NCBI GenBank assembly: GCA_036266075.1
Contig: DATANV010000005.1
Location: 1-38,137, forward strand
Length of the DNA: 38,137 nt
From: VRUE01 sp036266075
Lineage (GTDB): Bacteria > Actinomycetota > Thermoleophilia > Solirubrobacterales > 70-9
Direction: 5' to 3'
Numbering within the stretch: position 1 is the first letter of the stretch; each line of letters starts with the position of its first letter. Made by a program: the position numbers and the translations under genes. This document shows positions 1 through 8,108 of this stretch, one piece after another. A model generated the notes under the pieces. That model worked only from the letters and a program-made list of their open reading frames with translations, made no database searches and was not told the origin of the DNA.

Positions 1-1089
1 TTCCATCGTGAGCTGCTGGAGGTAGGCGGGAAACCGCTTCAGGTATTGCTCGTACGGCATCACGCCCACGGTCTGCGCGCCGAAGAAGTCGCGGTACCAG
101 ACCGTCAGGAGCCCGAGGAGGACGGGAAGGTTCCGGTCGAACGGTGCGGACCGGAAGTGCTCGTCCATGGCGTGGAAGCCGGCGAGCATCGCCCGGAAGT
201 GCTCCGGCCCGATCGCGATCATCGTGGACAGGCCGATCGCCGAGTCCATCGAGTAGCGGCCGCCGACCCAGTCCCAGAAGCCGAACATGTTCTCGGTGTC
301 GATGCCGAACTTCGCGACCTCCTCGGCGTTGGTCGAGACGGCAACGAAGTGCTTGGCGACCGCCGCCTCGTCGCCGCCCAGCCCCGCCACCGCCCACTTG
401 CGTGCAGTACGGGCGTTGGTCATCGTCTCCAGCGTCGTGAAGGTCTTCGAGGAGACCACGAAGAGCGTCTCCTCGGGATTGAGGTCGCGGGTGCACTCGG
501 CGAAGTCGGTGCCGTCGACGTTGGAGACGAAGCGAAAGGTCATGTCGCGGCGGCTGAAGTGGCGCAGCGCCTCGTAAGCCATCACCGGACCGAGGTCCGA
601 GCCGCCGATGCCGATGTTCACCACGTTGCGGATCGGGACCCCGGTGTGACCCGTCCATTCGCCGCCGCGCACCCGCTCGGCGAAGTCCGACATCCGCCGC
701 AGCGTCTGGTGGACCTCCTTGACGACGTCGAGGCCGTCGACGATCAGCGAGCGCTCGCGCGGCATCCGCAGGGCGACGTGCAGCACCGCGCGGTCCTCGG
801 AGACGTTGATGTGCTCGCCGCGGAACATCGCCTCGCGCCGCTCTTCGACGCCGCGCTGGCGGGCCAGCTCGCCGAGCAGCAGCAGCGTCTCGTCGGTCAC
901 CCGGTTCTTGGAGAAGTCGAGGTGCAGGCCGGCGCCGTCGGCGACGAGCCGCTCGCCCCGCTGCGGGTCCTCGGCGAAGAGGTCGCGCAGGTGGGCGCCG
1001 CCGACCTGCGCGAAGTGGCGCTCCAGCTCCTGCCAGGCGGGGGCTTGGCGCAGAGTCGCCCCGCTGGGCGGCGCGGATGCGTCGCTCAC
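1..1089 (-). CDS. pgi: Glucose-6-phosphate isomerase (3' end outside window)
   Basis: Interconverts glucose 6-phosphate and fructose 6-phosphate in the cytoplasm. The minus-strand reading frame is open from a GTG at 1089 to the window edge, so about 363 N-terminal codons of a protein usually near 540 aa are visible. Translation shows the family signature FWDWVGGRYS at roughly residue 270-280, the sugar-phosphate binding stretch SSKTFTT, and PYEQYLKRFPAYLQQL at the edge. The start is chosen because GTG overlaps the tal stop codon in a GTGA arrangement, which implies translational coupling. It is the third gene of tkt-tal-pgi, which regenerates glucose 6-phosphate from the fructose 6-phosphate made by transketolase and transaldolase. 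Only the truncation by the window limits confidence. Confidence 0.95.
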   Translation of the reverse strand, partial: MSDASAPPSGATLRQAPAWQELERHFAQVGGAHLRDLFAEDPQRGERLVADGAGLHLDFSKNRVTDETLLLLGELARQRGVEERREAMFRGEHINVSEDRAVLHVALRMPRERSLIVDGLDVVKEVHQTLRRMSDFAERVRGGEWTGHTGVPIRNVVNIGIGGSDLGPVMAYEALRHFSRRDMTFRFVSNVDGTDFAECTRDLNPEETLFVVSSKTFTTLETMTNARTARKWAVAGLGGDEAAVAKHFVAVSTNAEEVAKFGIDTENMFGFWDWVGGRYSMDSAIGLSTMIAIGPEHFRAMLAGFHAMDEHFRSAPFDRNLPVLLGLLTVWYRDFFGAQTVGVMPYEQYLKRFPAYLQQLTME

Positions 1090-2165
1090 CCCGCGACCAC
1101 CCGGCGCTTCGACTCGATCGACTCCAGCATTTCGTTCCAGGACTTGACGAACGCCTGCGCCCCCTCGTCCTGCAGGCGCTGCGCGAGGGCGTCGACGTCC
1201 ACCCCAGCGTTTGCGAACTCGCCCAGGACCTGGTCGGCATCGCCACCGTCGGCGGGGACCAGGTCGCCGACCTCGCCATGGTCGGCAAAGGCGTGCAGGG
1301 TCGGCTCGGGCATCGTGTTGACCGTGAAGGGCGAGGCGAAGCCCTCGATGTAGAGGACGTCGGAGGCTTCGGGGTCCTTGGTCCCGGTGCTCGCCCAGAG
1401 CAGGCGCTGCGGACGGGCGCCCTCGTTCATCAGGCGCTGCATGCGCTGCGAGTCGAGCAGCTCGCGGTAGGCGCGGTAGGCATGGAAGCCGACCGCCAGG
1501 CCGAGCCGGTTGTGCAGCTCCTCGGGGACCTCGCCGGAGACGGCGACGTCCCAACGACTCATGAAGATCGAAGCGACCGAGGCGACGTCAGGGCTGAGCC
1601 CGGCCTCGATACGCCGCTCGATCCCGCGCAGGTACGCCTCGGCTGCGGCGAGGTACTGATCGGTCGAGAAGAGCAGCGTGACGTTGATCGGGATGCCGGC
1701 GAAGATCGACTCCTCGATCGCCGGCAGGCCCGCCTCGGTGCCGGGGATCTTGATGTAGAGGTTGTCGCGTTCGCCCCGGCCGTGCAGCGTCGCCGCCTGC
1801 TCGATCGTCGCCGCGGTGTCGTCGGCGAGCTTCGGCGAGACCTCGAGCGAGCAGAAGCCGTCGACGCCGGCGGTGCGCTCGTGGACCGGCTCGAACATCT
1901 TGGTCGCGTCGCGCAGGTCGGCGAGCGCCAACTCGAAGAAGATCTCCTCGGCCGAGCCGGCGTCGGGGCTCAACTCGGCGATGTGCTGGTCGTAGGCGTC
2001 GCTGCCGGAGATCGCCTTGTCGAAGATCGTCGGGTTCGAGGTCAGGCCGGTGACCGAGAGCTCCTCGATATAGCCCTGCAGGGTGCCGTCGGCCAGCATC
2101 GTCCGGGTGATGTTGTCGAGCCAGAGGCTCTGGCCTGCCTCGTGCAACTTCTGGGTCGGCTTCAT
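1086..2165 (-). CDS. tal: Transaldolase
   Basis: Transfers a dihydroxyacetone unit from sedoheptulose 7-phosphate to glyceraldehyde 3-phosphate in the non-oxidative pentose phosphate pathway. The 359-aa product matches the long actinobacterial transaldolase type: SVTGLTSNPTIFDKAI near residues 38-53, then NLYIKIPGTEAGLPAIE near 135-150 with the Schiff-base lysine in the IKIPGT motif, and INVTLLFS shortly after. The ATG overlaps the tkt stop by 4 bp (ATGA), and its own stop overlaps the pgi GTG by 4 bp (GTGA). The three genes are therefore one coupled operon. Length and motifs are complete and nothing is unusual. Confidence 0.97.
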   Translation of the reverse strand: MKPTQKLHEAGQSLWLDNITRTMLADGTLQGYIEELSVTGLTSNPTIFDKAISGSDAYDQHIAELSPDAGSAEEIFFELALADLRDATKMFEPVHERTAGVDGFCSLEVSPKLADDTAATIEQAATLHGRGERDNLYIKIPGTEAGLPAIEESIFAGIPINVTLLFSTDQYLAAAEAYLRGIERRIEAGLSPDVASVASIFMSRWDVAVSGEVPEELHNRLGLAVGFHAYRAYRELLDSQRMQRLMNEGARPQRLLWASTGTKDPEASDVLYIEGFASPFTVNTMPEPTLHAFADHGEVGDLVPADGGDADQVLGEFANAGVDVDALAQRLQDEGAQAFVKSWNEMLESIESKRRVVAG

Positions 2166-4201
2166 GAGAGCAACTCCTTTGCGGCTTCGGCCACCCTGTC
2201 GGGGGTGAAGCCGAACTTGTCTTGGACGTCCTTCAGGGGTGCGGAGGTCCCGAAGGTGTGCATCCCTATCTTGACGCCGGCGGAGCCGACGTAGCGGTCC
2301 CAGCCCAGCGTAGAGGCCTCCTCGACCGAGACCCGGGCGGTCACCGCGGGTGGCAGCACCGCCTCGCGATAGGCGTCGTCCTGGCGGTCGAACAGCTCCC
2401 AGCAGGGCAGGCTGACGACCCGCGAGCGGACGCCTTCGCCGCTCAGCTCCTCGTGCGCGCCGAGCGCCAGCGCAACCTCGCTGCCGGTGGCGATCAGGAT
2501 CACCTCGGGCTCGCCGCCCTCGGCGTCGGCCAGCACGTAGCCGCCGCGCCGCAGGCCCTCGGCCGAGGCGTAGCGCGCGCGGTCGAGGACCGGCACGTCC
2601 TGCCTGGACAGGACGAGCGCCACCGGCTGGTGGCGGCGGTCGACGGCGGCCCGCCAGGCCTCGGCGACCTCGTTGGCATCGGCCGGACGGATCACGTCGA
2701 GGCCGGGGATCGCCCGCAGCGAGGCGAGCTGCTCGACCGGCTGGTGGGTCGGGCCGTCCTCGCCGAGGCCGATCGAGTCGTGGGTGAAGACGTGGACCAC
2801 CGGCAGCTCCATCAGCGCCGAGAGGCGGATCGCCGGGCGCGCGTAGTCGGAGAAGGTCAGGTAGGTCGACCAGAGCGGGCGCAGCTTGGATAGCGAGAGG
2901 CCGTTGGAGATCGCCGCCGCCTCGTGCTCGCGGATCCCGTAGTGGAGCTGGCGACCCTCGTAGGAGCCGGGCTCGAAGTCGACGGCGCCGTCGAAGGAGA
3001 GGCGAACCGACGTCGAGTCGGTCAGGTCGGCTGAGCCGGCCAGCAGCCAGGGCAGGTGCTCGCCGATCGCGTTCTCGACCTGCTGCGAGGCCTTGCGAGT
3101 GGCGACACCCTTCGCGTCCGGCTCGAAGCTAGGGATCGCGGCGTCCCAGCCGTCGGGCAGCTCGCGCCTCTGCATCGCCTCGATCTCGGCCGCGCGCTCG
3201 GGACTTGACTTCGCGTACTCGGCGAGGCGTCCCTGCCACTCACCGCGCAGCTTCGCCCCGCGGGCACCGACCCCCGCGGCGAAGTGCTCCTTGACGCCGT
3301 CGGGGACGAGGAACTGGGCGTCCTCTGGCCAGCCGTAGGCGCGCTTGGTCTCGCGCACCTCCTCCTCGCCGAGCGGCTCGCCGTGGGCGGCGGGAGTGTC
3401 CTGCTTGTGCGGCGAGCCCCAGCCGATGTGGCTGTCGACGACGATTAGCGTCGGACGCTCCTCCTCGCCCTGGAACTCCTCGAAGGCGCGGGCGAGCAAC
3501 TCGGTGTCGTTGGCGTCGCCGACCCGGGTGACGTTCCACCCATAGCCCATGAAGCGCGCCGCGACGTCGTCCTCGTAGGCGATCCGGGTCTTGCCGTCGA
3601 TCGTGATGTGGTTGTTGTCGTAAACCCAGCAGAGGTTGTCGAGCCTCAGGTGGCCGGCGATCGAGGCGGCCTCGTTGGAGACGCCCTCCATCAGGCAGCC
3701 GTCGCCGGCGATCGCGTAGACGTCGAACTCGAAGAGCTCGGCGCCGTGGCGGGCCGCCTGCCACTTGGAGGCGATCGCCATCCCGACCGAGGTCGCGATC
3801 CCCTGGCCGAGCGGCCCGGTGGTGGTCTCGACTCCGGAGGTCCAGCGGTACTCGGGGTGGCCGGGAGCGCGCGAGTCGAGCTGACGGAAGCTTTCGATGT
3901 CCCGCAGTGAGACCGATGGCTGGCCGAGCGTCTCGTAGTCGGGATCGACCGCCTGCACCTCGGCCAGGAAGAGCAGCGCGTAGAGCAGCATCGAGGCGTG
4001 GCCGGCGGAGAGGACGAAGCGATCGCGCCCCGGCCAGATCGGGTCCGCCGGGTCGAAGCGCAGGAACTGCTGCCAAAGCGTGTATGCGACCGGCGCCATC
4101 GCCATCGGCGTGCCCGGGTGGCCCGAGTTGGCCTTCTGGATCGCGTCGATCGACAGCGTGCGGATCGTGTCGATGCAGAGCTGATCGAGGTCCTTACCCA
4201 C
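2162..4201 (-). CDS. tkt: Transketolase
   Basis: Thiamine-diphosphate enzyme that moves two-carbon units between sugar phosphates. The 679-aa product begins GKDLDQLCIDTIRTLSIDAI and carries NSGHPGTPM near the N-terminus, the ThDP motif GDGCLMEGVSNEAASIAGHL...NNHITIDG in the first third, and THDSIGLGEDGPTHQPVEQL in the pyrimidine domain. The frame stays open upstream to 4636, but that stretch is low-complexity and overlaps the kinase gene. GTG 4201 is chosen because it gives normal length, and a TAGGAT -10-like hexamer ends 8 nt before it, which fits a leaderless transcript. It is the first gene of tkt-tal-pgi. Confidence 0.96.
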   Translation of the reverse strand: MGKDLDQLCIDTIRTLSIDAIQKANSGHPGTPMAMAPVAYTLWQQFLRFDPADPIWPGRDRFVLSAGHASMLLYALLFLAEVQAVDPDYETLGQPSVSLRDIESFRQLDSRAPGHPEYRWTSGVETTTGPLGQGIATSVGMAIASKWQAARHGAELFEFDVYAIAGDGCLMEGVSNEAASIAGHLRLDNLCWVYDNNHITIDGKTRIAYEDDVAARFMGYGWNVTRVGDANDTELLARAFEEFQGEEERPTLIVVDSHIGWGSPHKQDTPAAHGEPLGEEEVRETKRAYGWPEDAQFLVPDGVKEHFAAGVGARGAKLRGEWQGRLAEYAKSSPERAAEIEAMQRRELPDGWDAAIPSFEPDAKGVATRKASQQVENAIGEHLPWLLAGSADLTDSTSVRLSFDGAVDFEPGSYEGRQLHYGIREHEAAAISNGLSLSKLRPLWSTYLTFSDYARPAIRLSALMELPVVHVFTHDSIGLGEDGPTHQPVEQLASLRAIPGLDVIRPADANEVAEAWRAAVDRRHQPVALVLSRQDVPVLDRARYASAEGLRRGGYVLADAEGGEPEVILIATGSEVALALGAHEELSGEGVRSRVVSLPCWELFDRQDDAYREAVLPPAVTARVSVEEASTLGWDRYVGSAGVKIGMHTFGTSAPLKDVQDKFGFTPDRVAEAAKELLS

Positions 4202-4209
4202 GGCCCGCG

Positions 4210-4215
4210 ATCCTA
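4210..4215 (-). promoter_or_regulatory. Probable -10 box of the tkt-tal-pgi operon
   Basis: Minus-strand TAGGAT (TANNNT) lies 8 nt upstream of the tkt GTG at 4201. No Shine-Dalgarno lies between them, so transcription would start at or within 1-2 nt of the start codon. The same layout recurs before several other genes in this window. No clear -35 was recognised. Confidence 0.5.
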
Positions 4216-4271
4216 CCCCCGCCGACGGGACCAAAACGGCCCTATGCGGTGGAAAATCGACCCATCGGCAG

Positions 4272-6113
4272 TCAGGGTTCGATGCGGCTGATCGTTCCGT
4301 CGCCGTTGTTGGCGATCCAGACGGCGTCGAGGCCGACCGCGACCGCGCCCGGAGCGGGTCCGACGGAGATGGGATCCCCTTCGGTTTCGCCGCTTTCGAT
4401 CCCGATCCGGGTGACGGTGTCGTCGCCCGAGTTGGCGACCCAGACGCTTTCGGTGCCGGCGTCGATCCCGCCCGGTCGCTTGCCGACGGAGATCGGCAGC
4501 CCGACGAGGGTATGGCTCCCGGGATCGAGCCTGGTGACGGTGTCGGAGCGGCTGTTGGCGATCCACACCACGCCGCCCCCGACGGTGACCCCGGCCGGGC
4601 CGCGGCCGACCGCGATCGGCGCCCCCGCAGCTGCACTGCCCAGGTCGATGCGCCGCACCGCGCCGGTCGAGGCGCTGCTGACCCAGACCGCGCCGGCCCC
4701 GACGGCGAGGCGCAGCGGCGCCACGTGCGGCGGGATCCCCCGCTTGAAGATCTTCCCGCCGACGGCGTTGATCGCCGTCACCCCACCGCCGGCGTCATCG
4801 GCGACCCAGATCCTGCCGCCGCCGGCGACGATCGCGCCGGGGCGACCGCCGACGTCGACCCTTGCGACCACCCGGCGGCTTTCGGGATCGACGCGCAGCA
4901 CCTCCCCCCGTCGCGGGTTCGTCACCCAGACCGAGCCCGCGCCGGTCGCTGCGCCGGAGACCCCGAGACCGAGGTTCGTCTTCGAGGCGCCGCCCTCGGG
5001 ATTGGCTGGGTCGAGGCGCGAGAGGGTCCCGTCGGCGGCGCTCGCCACCCAGACGCCGCCCTGTCCGGTGGCGAGCCGCAGCGGAGCGCCGCCGATCGGG
5101 ATCGGCGAGGAGACCGAGACGCCCCCGCCGCCGAGCAGAAATACAGCAGCGAGGAGAAGCGCCACTACGACGATCGCCGGGCCGATCAGCCAGCGGCGCG
5201 GCGCCGCGGCAACACGATCGCCCCACACCCCGAGGCCGACGTGCCGGTGGTTAGACCCCATAGTGGGCGCTGAATCACCGGCACGTCTGCGCGTGGGGCG
5301 GTCGGAGGTATCGGAGAGAACGCGGGTCGCGGCCTGCGTCGCGGCCTGCACCTCGCGGGCCGCCTCGATCAGGGCGCCGGCGCCGGCGTAGCGCTGGGCG
5401 GGGTCCTTGGCGACGGCCCGTTCGATCACCTCGTCCAGTCCGCGCGGCATCCGCGGCTCCGCCTCCCCCTCGCGGCGGGCGAACGGCACGATCCCGGTCA
5501 CCGCCTCGTAGAGCACGCAGCCCAGCGAGTAGACGTCGGCCGCCGGGCCGATGCTCGCCCCCTGCCACTGCTCGGGCGACATGTACTCGGCGGTGCCGGC
5601 GATCGAAGCGCCGCTCAGCACGCCGCTCTCGCCGACCGCCTTGGCGAGGCCGAAATCGGTCAGATAGGCCCGATCGCCTTCAAGCAGGATGTTCTGCGGC
5701 TTGACGTCGCGGTGGACGATGCCCGCGGCGTGGGCGGCGTCGAGCGCCCCGGCGACCTGGCCGAGGAGCGCGACCGCCTCGCTCGCCGGCAGTGGCCCCC
5801 GTTCCGCGATCCGCCGCTTAAGGTCGCCGCCCTCGACAAGGCGCATCGCAACGATCAGCTCGCCGTCTTCCTCGCGAGCGTCGTAAACTGGCACGACACC
5901 TGGATGGTCGAGCGACGCGGCGAGCCGCGACTCGCCGATGAAGCGCTCGCGGAAGCCTTCGTCCTCGGCCAGGTGACGAGCAATCACCTTGAGCGCCACC
6001 GGCCGGTCGAGCGCCAGCTGCGTCGCCCGGTAGACGACCCCCATACCGCCACGCGCGATCGGCGCCTCGATCCGGTAGCCAGCGACGGTTGAGCCGAGGG
6101 CGAGGTCTGCCAC
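4272..6113 (-). CDS. Transmembrane Ser/Thr protein kinase with YVTN/Vgb-like beta-propeller
   Basis: A 613-aa PknB-type eukaryotic-like kinase. The kinase domain spans about residues 12-265: glycine loop IARGGMGVVY (19-28), ALK lysine at 42, HRDVKPQN (134-141), DFG (153-155), SPE (179-181). A basic linker precedes one membrane helix (about 309-329). The outside part (about 335-613) is made of repeats of the form GxGxVWVA..(S/G)xxxVxRIDP, typical of the YVTN/Vgb beta-propeller in which each blade ends in VWVAN. This predicts an inside kinase reading an extracytoplasmic sensor domain. Start GTG 6113 is supported by a TATAAC box 6 nt upstream. Unusually, linker residues 276-292 are encoded by a palindromic repeat also found at 8028-8091. 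The ligand and substrates cannot be told from sequence. Confidence 0.93.
   Translation of the reverse strand: MADLALGSTVAGYRIEAPIARGGMGVVYRATQLALDRPVALKVIARHLAEDEGFRERFIGESRLAASLDHPGVVPVYDAREEDGELIVAMRLVEGGDLKRRIAERGPLPASEAVALLGQVAGALDAAHAAGIVHRDVKPQNILLEGDRAYLTDFGLAKAVGESGVLSGASIAGTAEYMSPEQWQGASIGPAADVYSLGCVLYEAVTGIVPFARREGEAEPRMPRGLDEVIERAVAKDPAQRYAGAGALIEAAREVQAATQAATRVLSDTSDRPTRRRAGDSAPTMGSNHRHVGLGVWGDRVAAAPRRWLIGPAIVVVALLLAAVFLLGGGGVSVSSPIPIGGAPLRLATGQGGVWVASAADGTLSRLDPANPEGGASKTNLGLGVSGAATGAGSVWVTNPRRGEVLRVDPESRRVVARVDVGGRPGAIVAGGGRIWVADDAGGGVTAINAVGGKIFKRGIPPHVAPLRLAVGAGAVWVSSASTGAVRRIDLGSAAAGAPIAVGRGPAGVTVGGGVVWIANSRSDTVTRLDPGSHTLVGLPISVGKRPGGIDAGTESVWVANSGDDTVTRIGIESGETEGDPISVGPAPGAVAVGLDAVWIANNGDGTISRIEP
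5238..5301 (+). repeat. Palindromic dispersed repeat, copy 1 (inside the kinase gene)
   Basis: Perfect 12-bp arms GACGTGCCGGTG (5238-5249) and CACCGGCACGTC (5276-5287) flank a spacer containing CCATAGTGGGC. Copy 2 at 8028-8091 has the same orientation, the same arm core, the same CCATAGTGGGC centre and a similar right flank ending GGGCGG. It is read through in frame as the juxtamembrane linker of the kinase. Confidence 0.8.
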
Positions 6114-6132
6114 GCGGCGGTTATACCGCCGC
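6114..6132 (-). promoter_or_regulatory. Kinase promoter within a perfect 7-bp palindrome
   Basis: Plus-strand arms GCGGCGG (6114-6120) and CCGCCGC (6126-6132) surround TTATA. On the minus strand the hexamer TATAAC (6125-6120), one base off the TATAAT consensus, ends 6 nt before the kinase GTG at 6113. The inverted repeat centred on the -10 could be an operator. No protein binding is known. Confidence 0.5.
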
Positions 6133-6141
6133 GGGCAGGCG

Positions 6142-6175
6142 TCGAGGGCCCCTCACCGCAGCGAGGGGCCCTCGA
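6142..6175 (-). terminator. Hairpin after the TolB-like gene
   Basis: Perfect 13-bp arms TCGAGGGCCCCTC (6142-6154) and GAGGGGCCCTCGA (6163-6175) enclose an 8-nt loop, 20 nt beyond the stop codon at 6197 and before the downstream kinase promoter. There is no U-tract, which is usual for GC-rich actinobacterial terminators. Confidence 0.6.
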
Positions 6176-6196
6176 TCGTCCTCGGCTAGCGATCGG

Positions 6197-7255
6197 CTAC
6201 CCCCTGGGGGGAACCGGCTGCCATGCGATGACCGGACCGATCACCGTGCCGTCTTTCTCGGAGGCCTCGAAGCCTTCCGCGAGCTGGGTCTGGCGATGGC
6301 CGACGACGTCGATCGCGACCAGCGACTGCTGCTCTTCAACCGCGACGAAGGCCGCCACCTTGCGCCCGTCCGAGGAGAAGACGCCGTTGGTCTCCGAGCC
6401 GTCTGGGAGCTGGGCGAGCTTGCGCGCCCGACCCGGGCCAATCCGCTTGGTCCAGAGCCCCTGGTCGCGGCGGAACAGCAAGGTGTGGCCGTCGGGTGAG
6501 ACGTCTTCGACATAGGCCGAGCCGACGCCGGCGACCAGCGACCTGACCCGCGCCCCGTTGCTGCGCATCGTGTAGACGTCGGCGTAGGCCGCTGGCCCTT
6601 CCGTGCTCTCGCCGCGGCTGAAGACGATGCCCTCGTCGTCGGCGAAGTAGCGCGGCGCGAACTCGTCGACGGCCGTGTGGGTCAAGCGCCGCAACCCCAC
6701 GCCCGCCGGCTTCACCGAGAACAGATCGTCGGCGCTGCCCCCCGCGCCCGCCGCGCTGCGCACGAAGGCGATCATGCAGCCATCGGGTGAGAACGTCGCT
6801 TCGTGCTCGTCGGCCGCCGAGGAGACGAGCGCATGCGCCCCTCCCCCGCGGGTCCTGACCGTGTAGAGGTCGCGCGGGGCGCCTTCCGCGGCACGTCGCT
6901 CGAAGACGACATAGCGTCCGTTTGGGGCGACGATCGGCCGACCGTCGACCTCGGCGCCGCTGGTCAGGTGCCGCTGGCCGGAGCCGTCGGGACGAATCGA
7001 GTAGAGATCCCCGCCGCGGACGAAGGCGATCGTCCGGCCGTCGGCGGAAAAGGCCGGTTCGGCGTCGGTGGGGTCTTCGGTGATCTGGTTGAGGTGGCCG
7101 GCCTTGACCGCGAACAGCCCGCCTTTGGCTTTGCCGCCGACGGTCGTCGATTTGGAATAGACGACGGCGCGCGGCGATTCGGCCAGAGCTGCGGTCGCCG
7201 AGAGGGCGAGCGCGAACACGGCGACGATTGAGATGAGCAGCGATCGGTGACGCAT
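6197..7255 (-). CDS. Secreted TolB/PD40-like beta-propeller protein
   Basis: A 352-aa exported protein. The N-terminus MRHRSLLISIVAVFALALSA is a basic n-region plus hydrophobic core ending ALA|ES, a standard Sec signal peptide. The rest consists of PD40/TolB-type blades with recurring (F/V)SPDG motifs: AFSADGRTIAFVRGGDLYSI, TFSPDGCMIAFVRS, DVSPDGHTLLFRR, VFSSDGRKVAAFV. Such propellers bind proteins or ligands and have no catalytic residues. The frame extends upstream to 7294, but ATG 7255 is chosen because AAAGGAA lies 5-6 nt before it and the signal peptide starts there. It has its own terminator hairpin and probably forms a single-gene unit. Its partner is unknown; the adjacent kinase also carries a propeller. 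Confidence 0.88.
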   Translation of the reverse strand: MRHRSLLISIVAVFALALSATAALAESPRAVVYSKSTTVGGKAKGGLFAVKAGHLNQITEDPTDAEPAFSADGRTIAFVRGGDLYSIRPDGSGQRHLTSGAEVDGRPIVAPNGRYVVFERRAAEGAPRDLYTVRTRGGGAHALVSSAADEHEATFSPDGCMIAFVRSAAGAGGSADDLFSVKPAGVGLRRLTHTAVDEFAPRYFADDEGIVFSRGESTEGPAAYADVYTMRSNGARVRSLVAGVGSAYVEDVSPDGHTLLFRRDQGLWTKRIGPGRARKLAQLPDGSETNGVFSSDGRKVAAFVAVEEQQSLVAIDVVGHRQTQLAEGFEASEKDGTVIGPVIAWQPVPPRG

Positions 7256-7370
7256 GGCATTTCCTTTCGATCGGTGGACATGCGACTGCGCCACCGATCC
7301 TGCGCCGGCGAAGCGAGCGCGCCAACGACAGCTGCGCCCTGCACCGGGCCACGTTTGACCCGCACCGAGC

Positions 7371-7419
7371 CACGAGACTGCTTTTGGCGTCGCTGGGCGG
7401 GGGTAAAAGCAGTCTCGTG
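7371..7419 (-). terminator. Perfect 15-bp inverted repeat after the FHA gene
   Basis: Arms CACGAGACTGCTTTT (7371-7385) and AAAAGCAGTCTCGTG (7405-7419) are separated by 19 nt of GC-rich sequence. The hairpin starts 3 nt beyond the stop codon of the minus-strand FHA gene (7423), so a terminator is the simplest reading. The long loop and TTTT placed in the arm rather than after it are atypical. It shares no sequence with the 5238/8028 repeat. Confidence 0.55.
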
Positions 7420-7422
7420 TCG

Positions 7423-8013
7423 CTAGCGGGGGCGGTCGAGGCCGAGCTCTATGACCCGCGCGGCGATCAGACGGGGGCGCTCGCGGCCGGCGTCGCCGGG
7501 AACGTCGAGCTTGGCCGCGAGGGCGTCGAGGCGGCGCTGCGCCGTGCGCTCGCTGACGTGCAGGGCCGCGGCGATCTCGGCGCGGGTCGCGGGGCGCCCG
7601 GCGAAGGCGCCCTCGCTGCGATATGGAGCGACCAGCGCGGTCGCGGTCGCCCGCTCCTCCTCGCCGAGCGGCACCGACGGCTGCGAGGCGGCGACGGTCT
7701 CCCCTCCCCTCCCGGGCTCCGGATCTGAGACTTCGAGCCGGTGGCCGCCGACAATCAGCGTGTCGCCGTCTCGCAACCGCCGTGGGCGGTCGAGCGGTTC
7801 GCCGTTGAGCGCGGTGCCGTTGCGGCTGTCGAGGTCGGTCGCGATCAGCACCCCGCCGCGGCTCTCGATCTCGAGATGGTTCCAGGAGACCCCCTCGTCG
7901 TCGAGGCAGACATCGGCCTCGGGATCGCGCCCGACGACGGTTCGCTCAGCAGCGAGCGGAACCGAGCGCGGCTCGCCGTCCTTCCCGGTCACCCAAATGC
8001 GCGCGTCCACCAC
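7423..8013 (-). CDS. FHA-domain protein with C-terminal helix-turn-helix
   Basis: A 196-aa cytoplasmic protein. Residues about 18-95 form a forkhead-associated domain with the phosphothreonine-binding signature: GRDPEADVCL (GR motif), SWNHLEIE (SxxH motif) and DLDSRNGTALNG (NG motif). A 25-residue linker follows. Residues about 120-190 (EEERATATALVAPY...TRAEIAAALHVSERTAQRRLDALAAKL) read as a winged or LuxR-like HTH. An FHA-HTH fusion suggests a DNA-binding output switched by a phospho-Thr partner, and the Ser/Thr kinase gene two genes away is an obvious candidate (inference). A TATGCT -10-like box (8022-8017) ends 6 nt before the second GTG (8010), so the true start may be 8010 rather than 8013. 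Confidence 0.88.
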   Translation of the reverse strand: MVDARIWVTGKDGEPRSVPLAAERTVVGRDPEADVCLDDEGVSWNHLEIESRGGVLIATDLDSRNGTALNGEPLDRPRRLRDGDTLIVGGHRLEVSDPEPGRGGETVAASQPSVPLGEEERATATALVAPYRSEGAFAGRPATRAEIAAALHVSERTAQRRLDALAAKLDVPGDAGRERPRLIAARVIELGLDRPR

Positions 8014-8027
8014 GCGAGCATATGAAA

Positions 8028-8091
8028 GACGTGCCGGGAGTTAAGCACCATAGTGGGCAGTTAACTCCCGGCACGTCTACGGGTTGGGCGG
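8028..8091 (+). repeat. Palindromic dispersed repeat, copy 2 (FHA-rpiA intergenic)
   Basis: Perfect 17-bp arms GACGTGCCGGGAGTTAA (8028-8044) and TTAACTCCCGGCACGTC (8061-8077) flank a 16-nt spacer with CCATAGTGGGC. The right flank to 8091 also resembles copy 1 (5238-5301). It sits between the two divergent promoters, 5 bp from the FHA -10 box and 3 bp from the rpiA -10 box, so it may act on their transcription whether or not it is a mobile repeat. Confidence 0.85.
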
Positions 8092-8094
8092 GGA

Positions 8095-8100
8095 TAGAGT
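8095..8100 (+). promoter_or_regulatory. Probable -10 box of rpiA
   Basis: TAGAGT (TANNNT) ends 8 nt before the rpiA GTG at 8109, with no ribosome binding site between them, giving a leaderless layout. The -35 region would lie within the palindromic repeat. Confidence 0.45.
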
Positions 8101-8108
8101 GCGGGCGC

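Noticed and set aside
46..2294. Long plus-strand open frames over pgi and tal
   Set aside because: They are antisense to genes with clear family motifs and consist of Arg/Pro/Ala/Val-rich low-complexity sequence, as expected for shadows in GC-rich DNA.
2580..2620. Third copy of the palindromic repeat (CCGGCACGTC)
   Set aside because: Only the 10-bp half-arm is present inside tkt; no second arm or CCATAGTGGGC centre, so it is coincidental.
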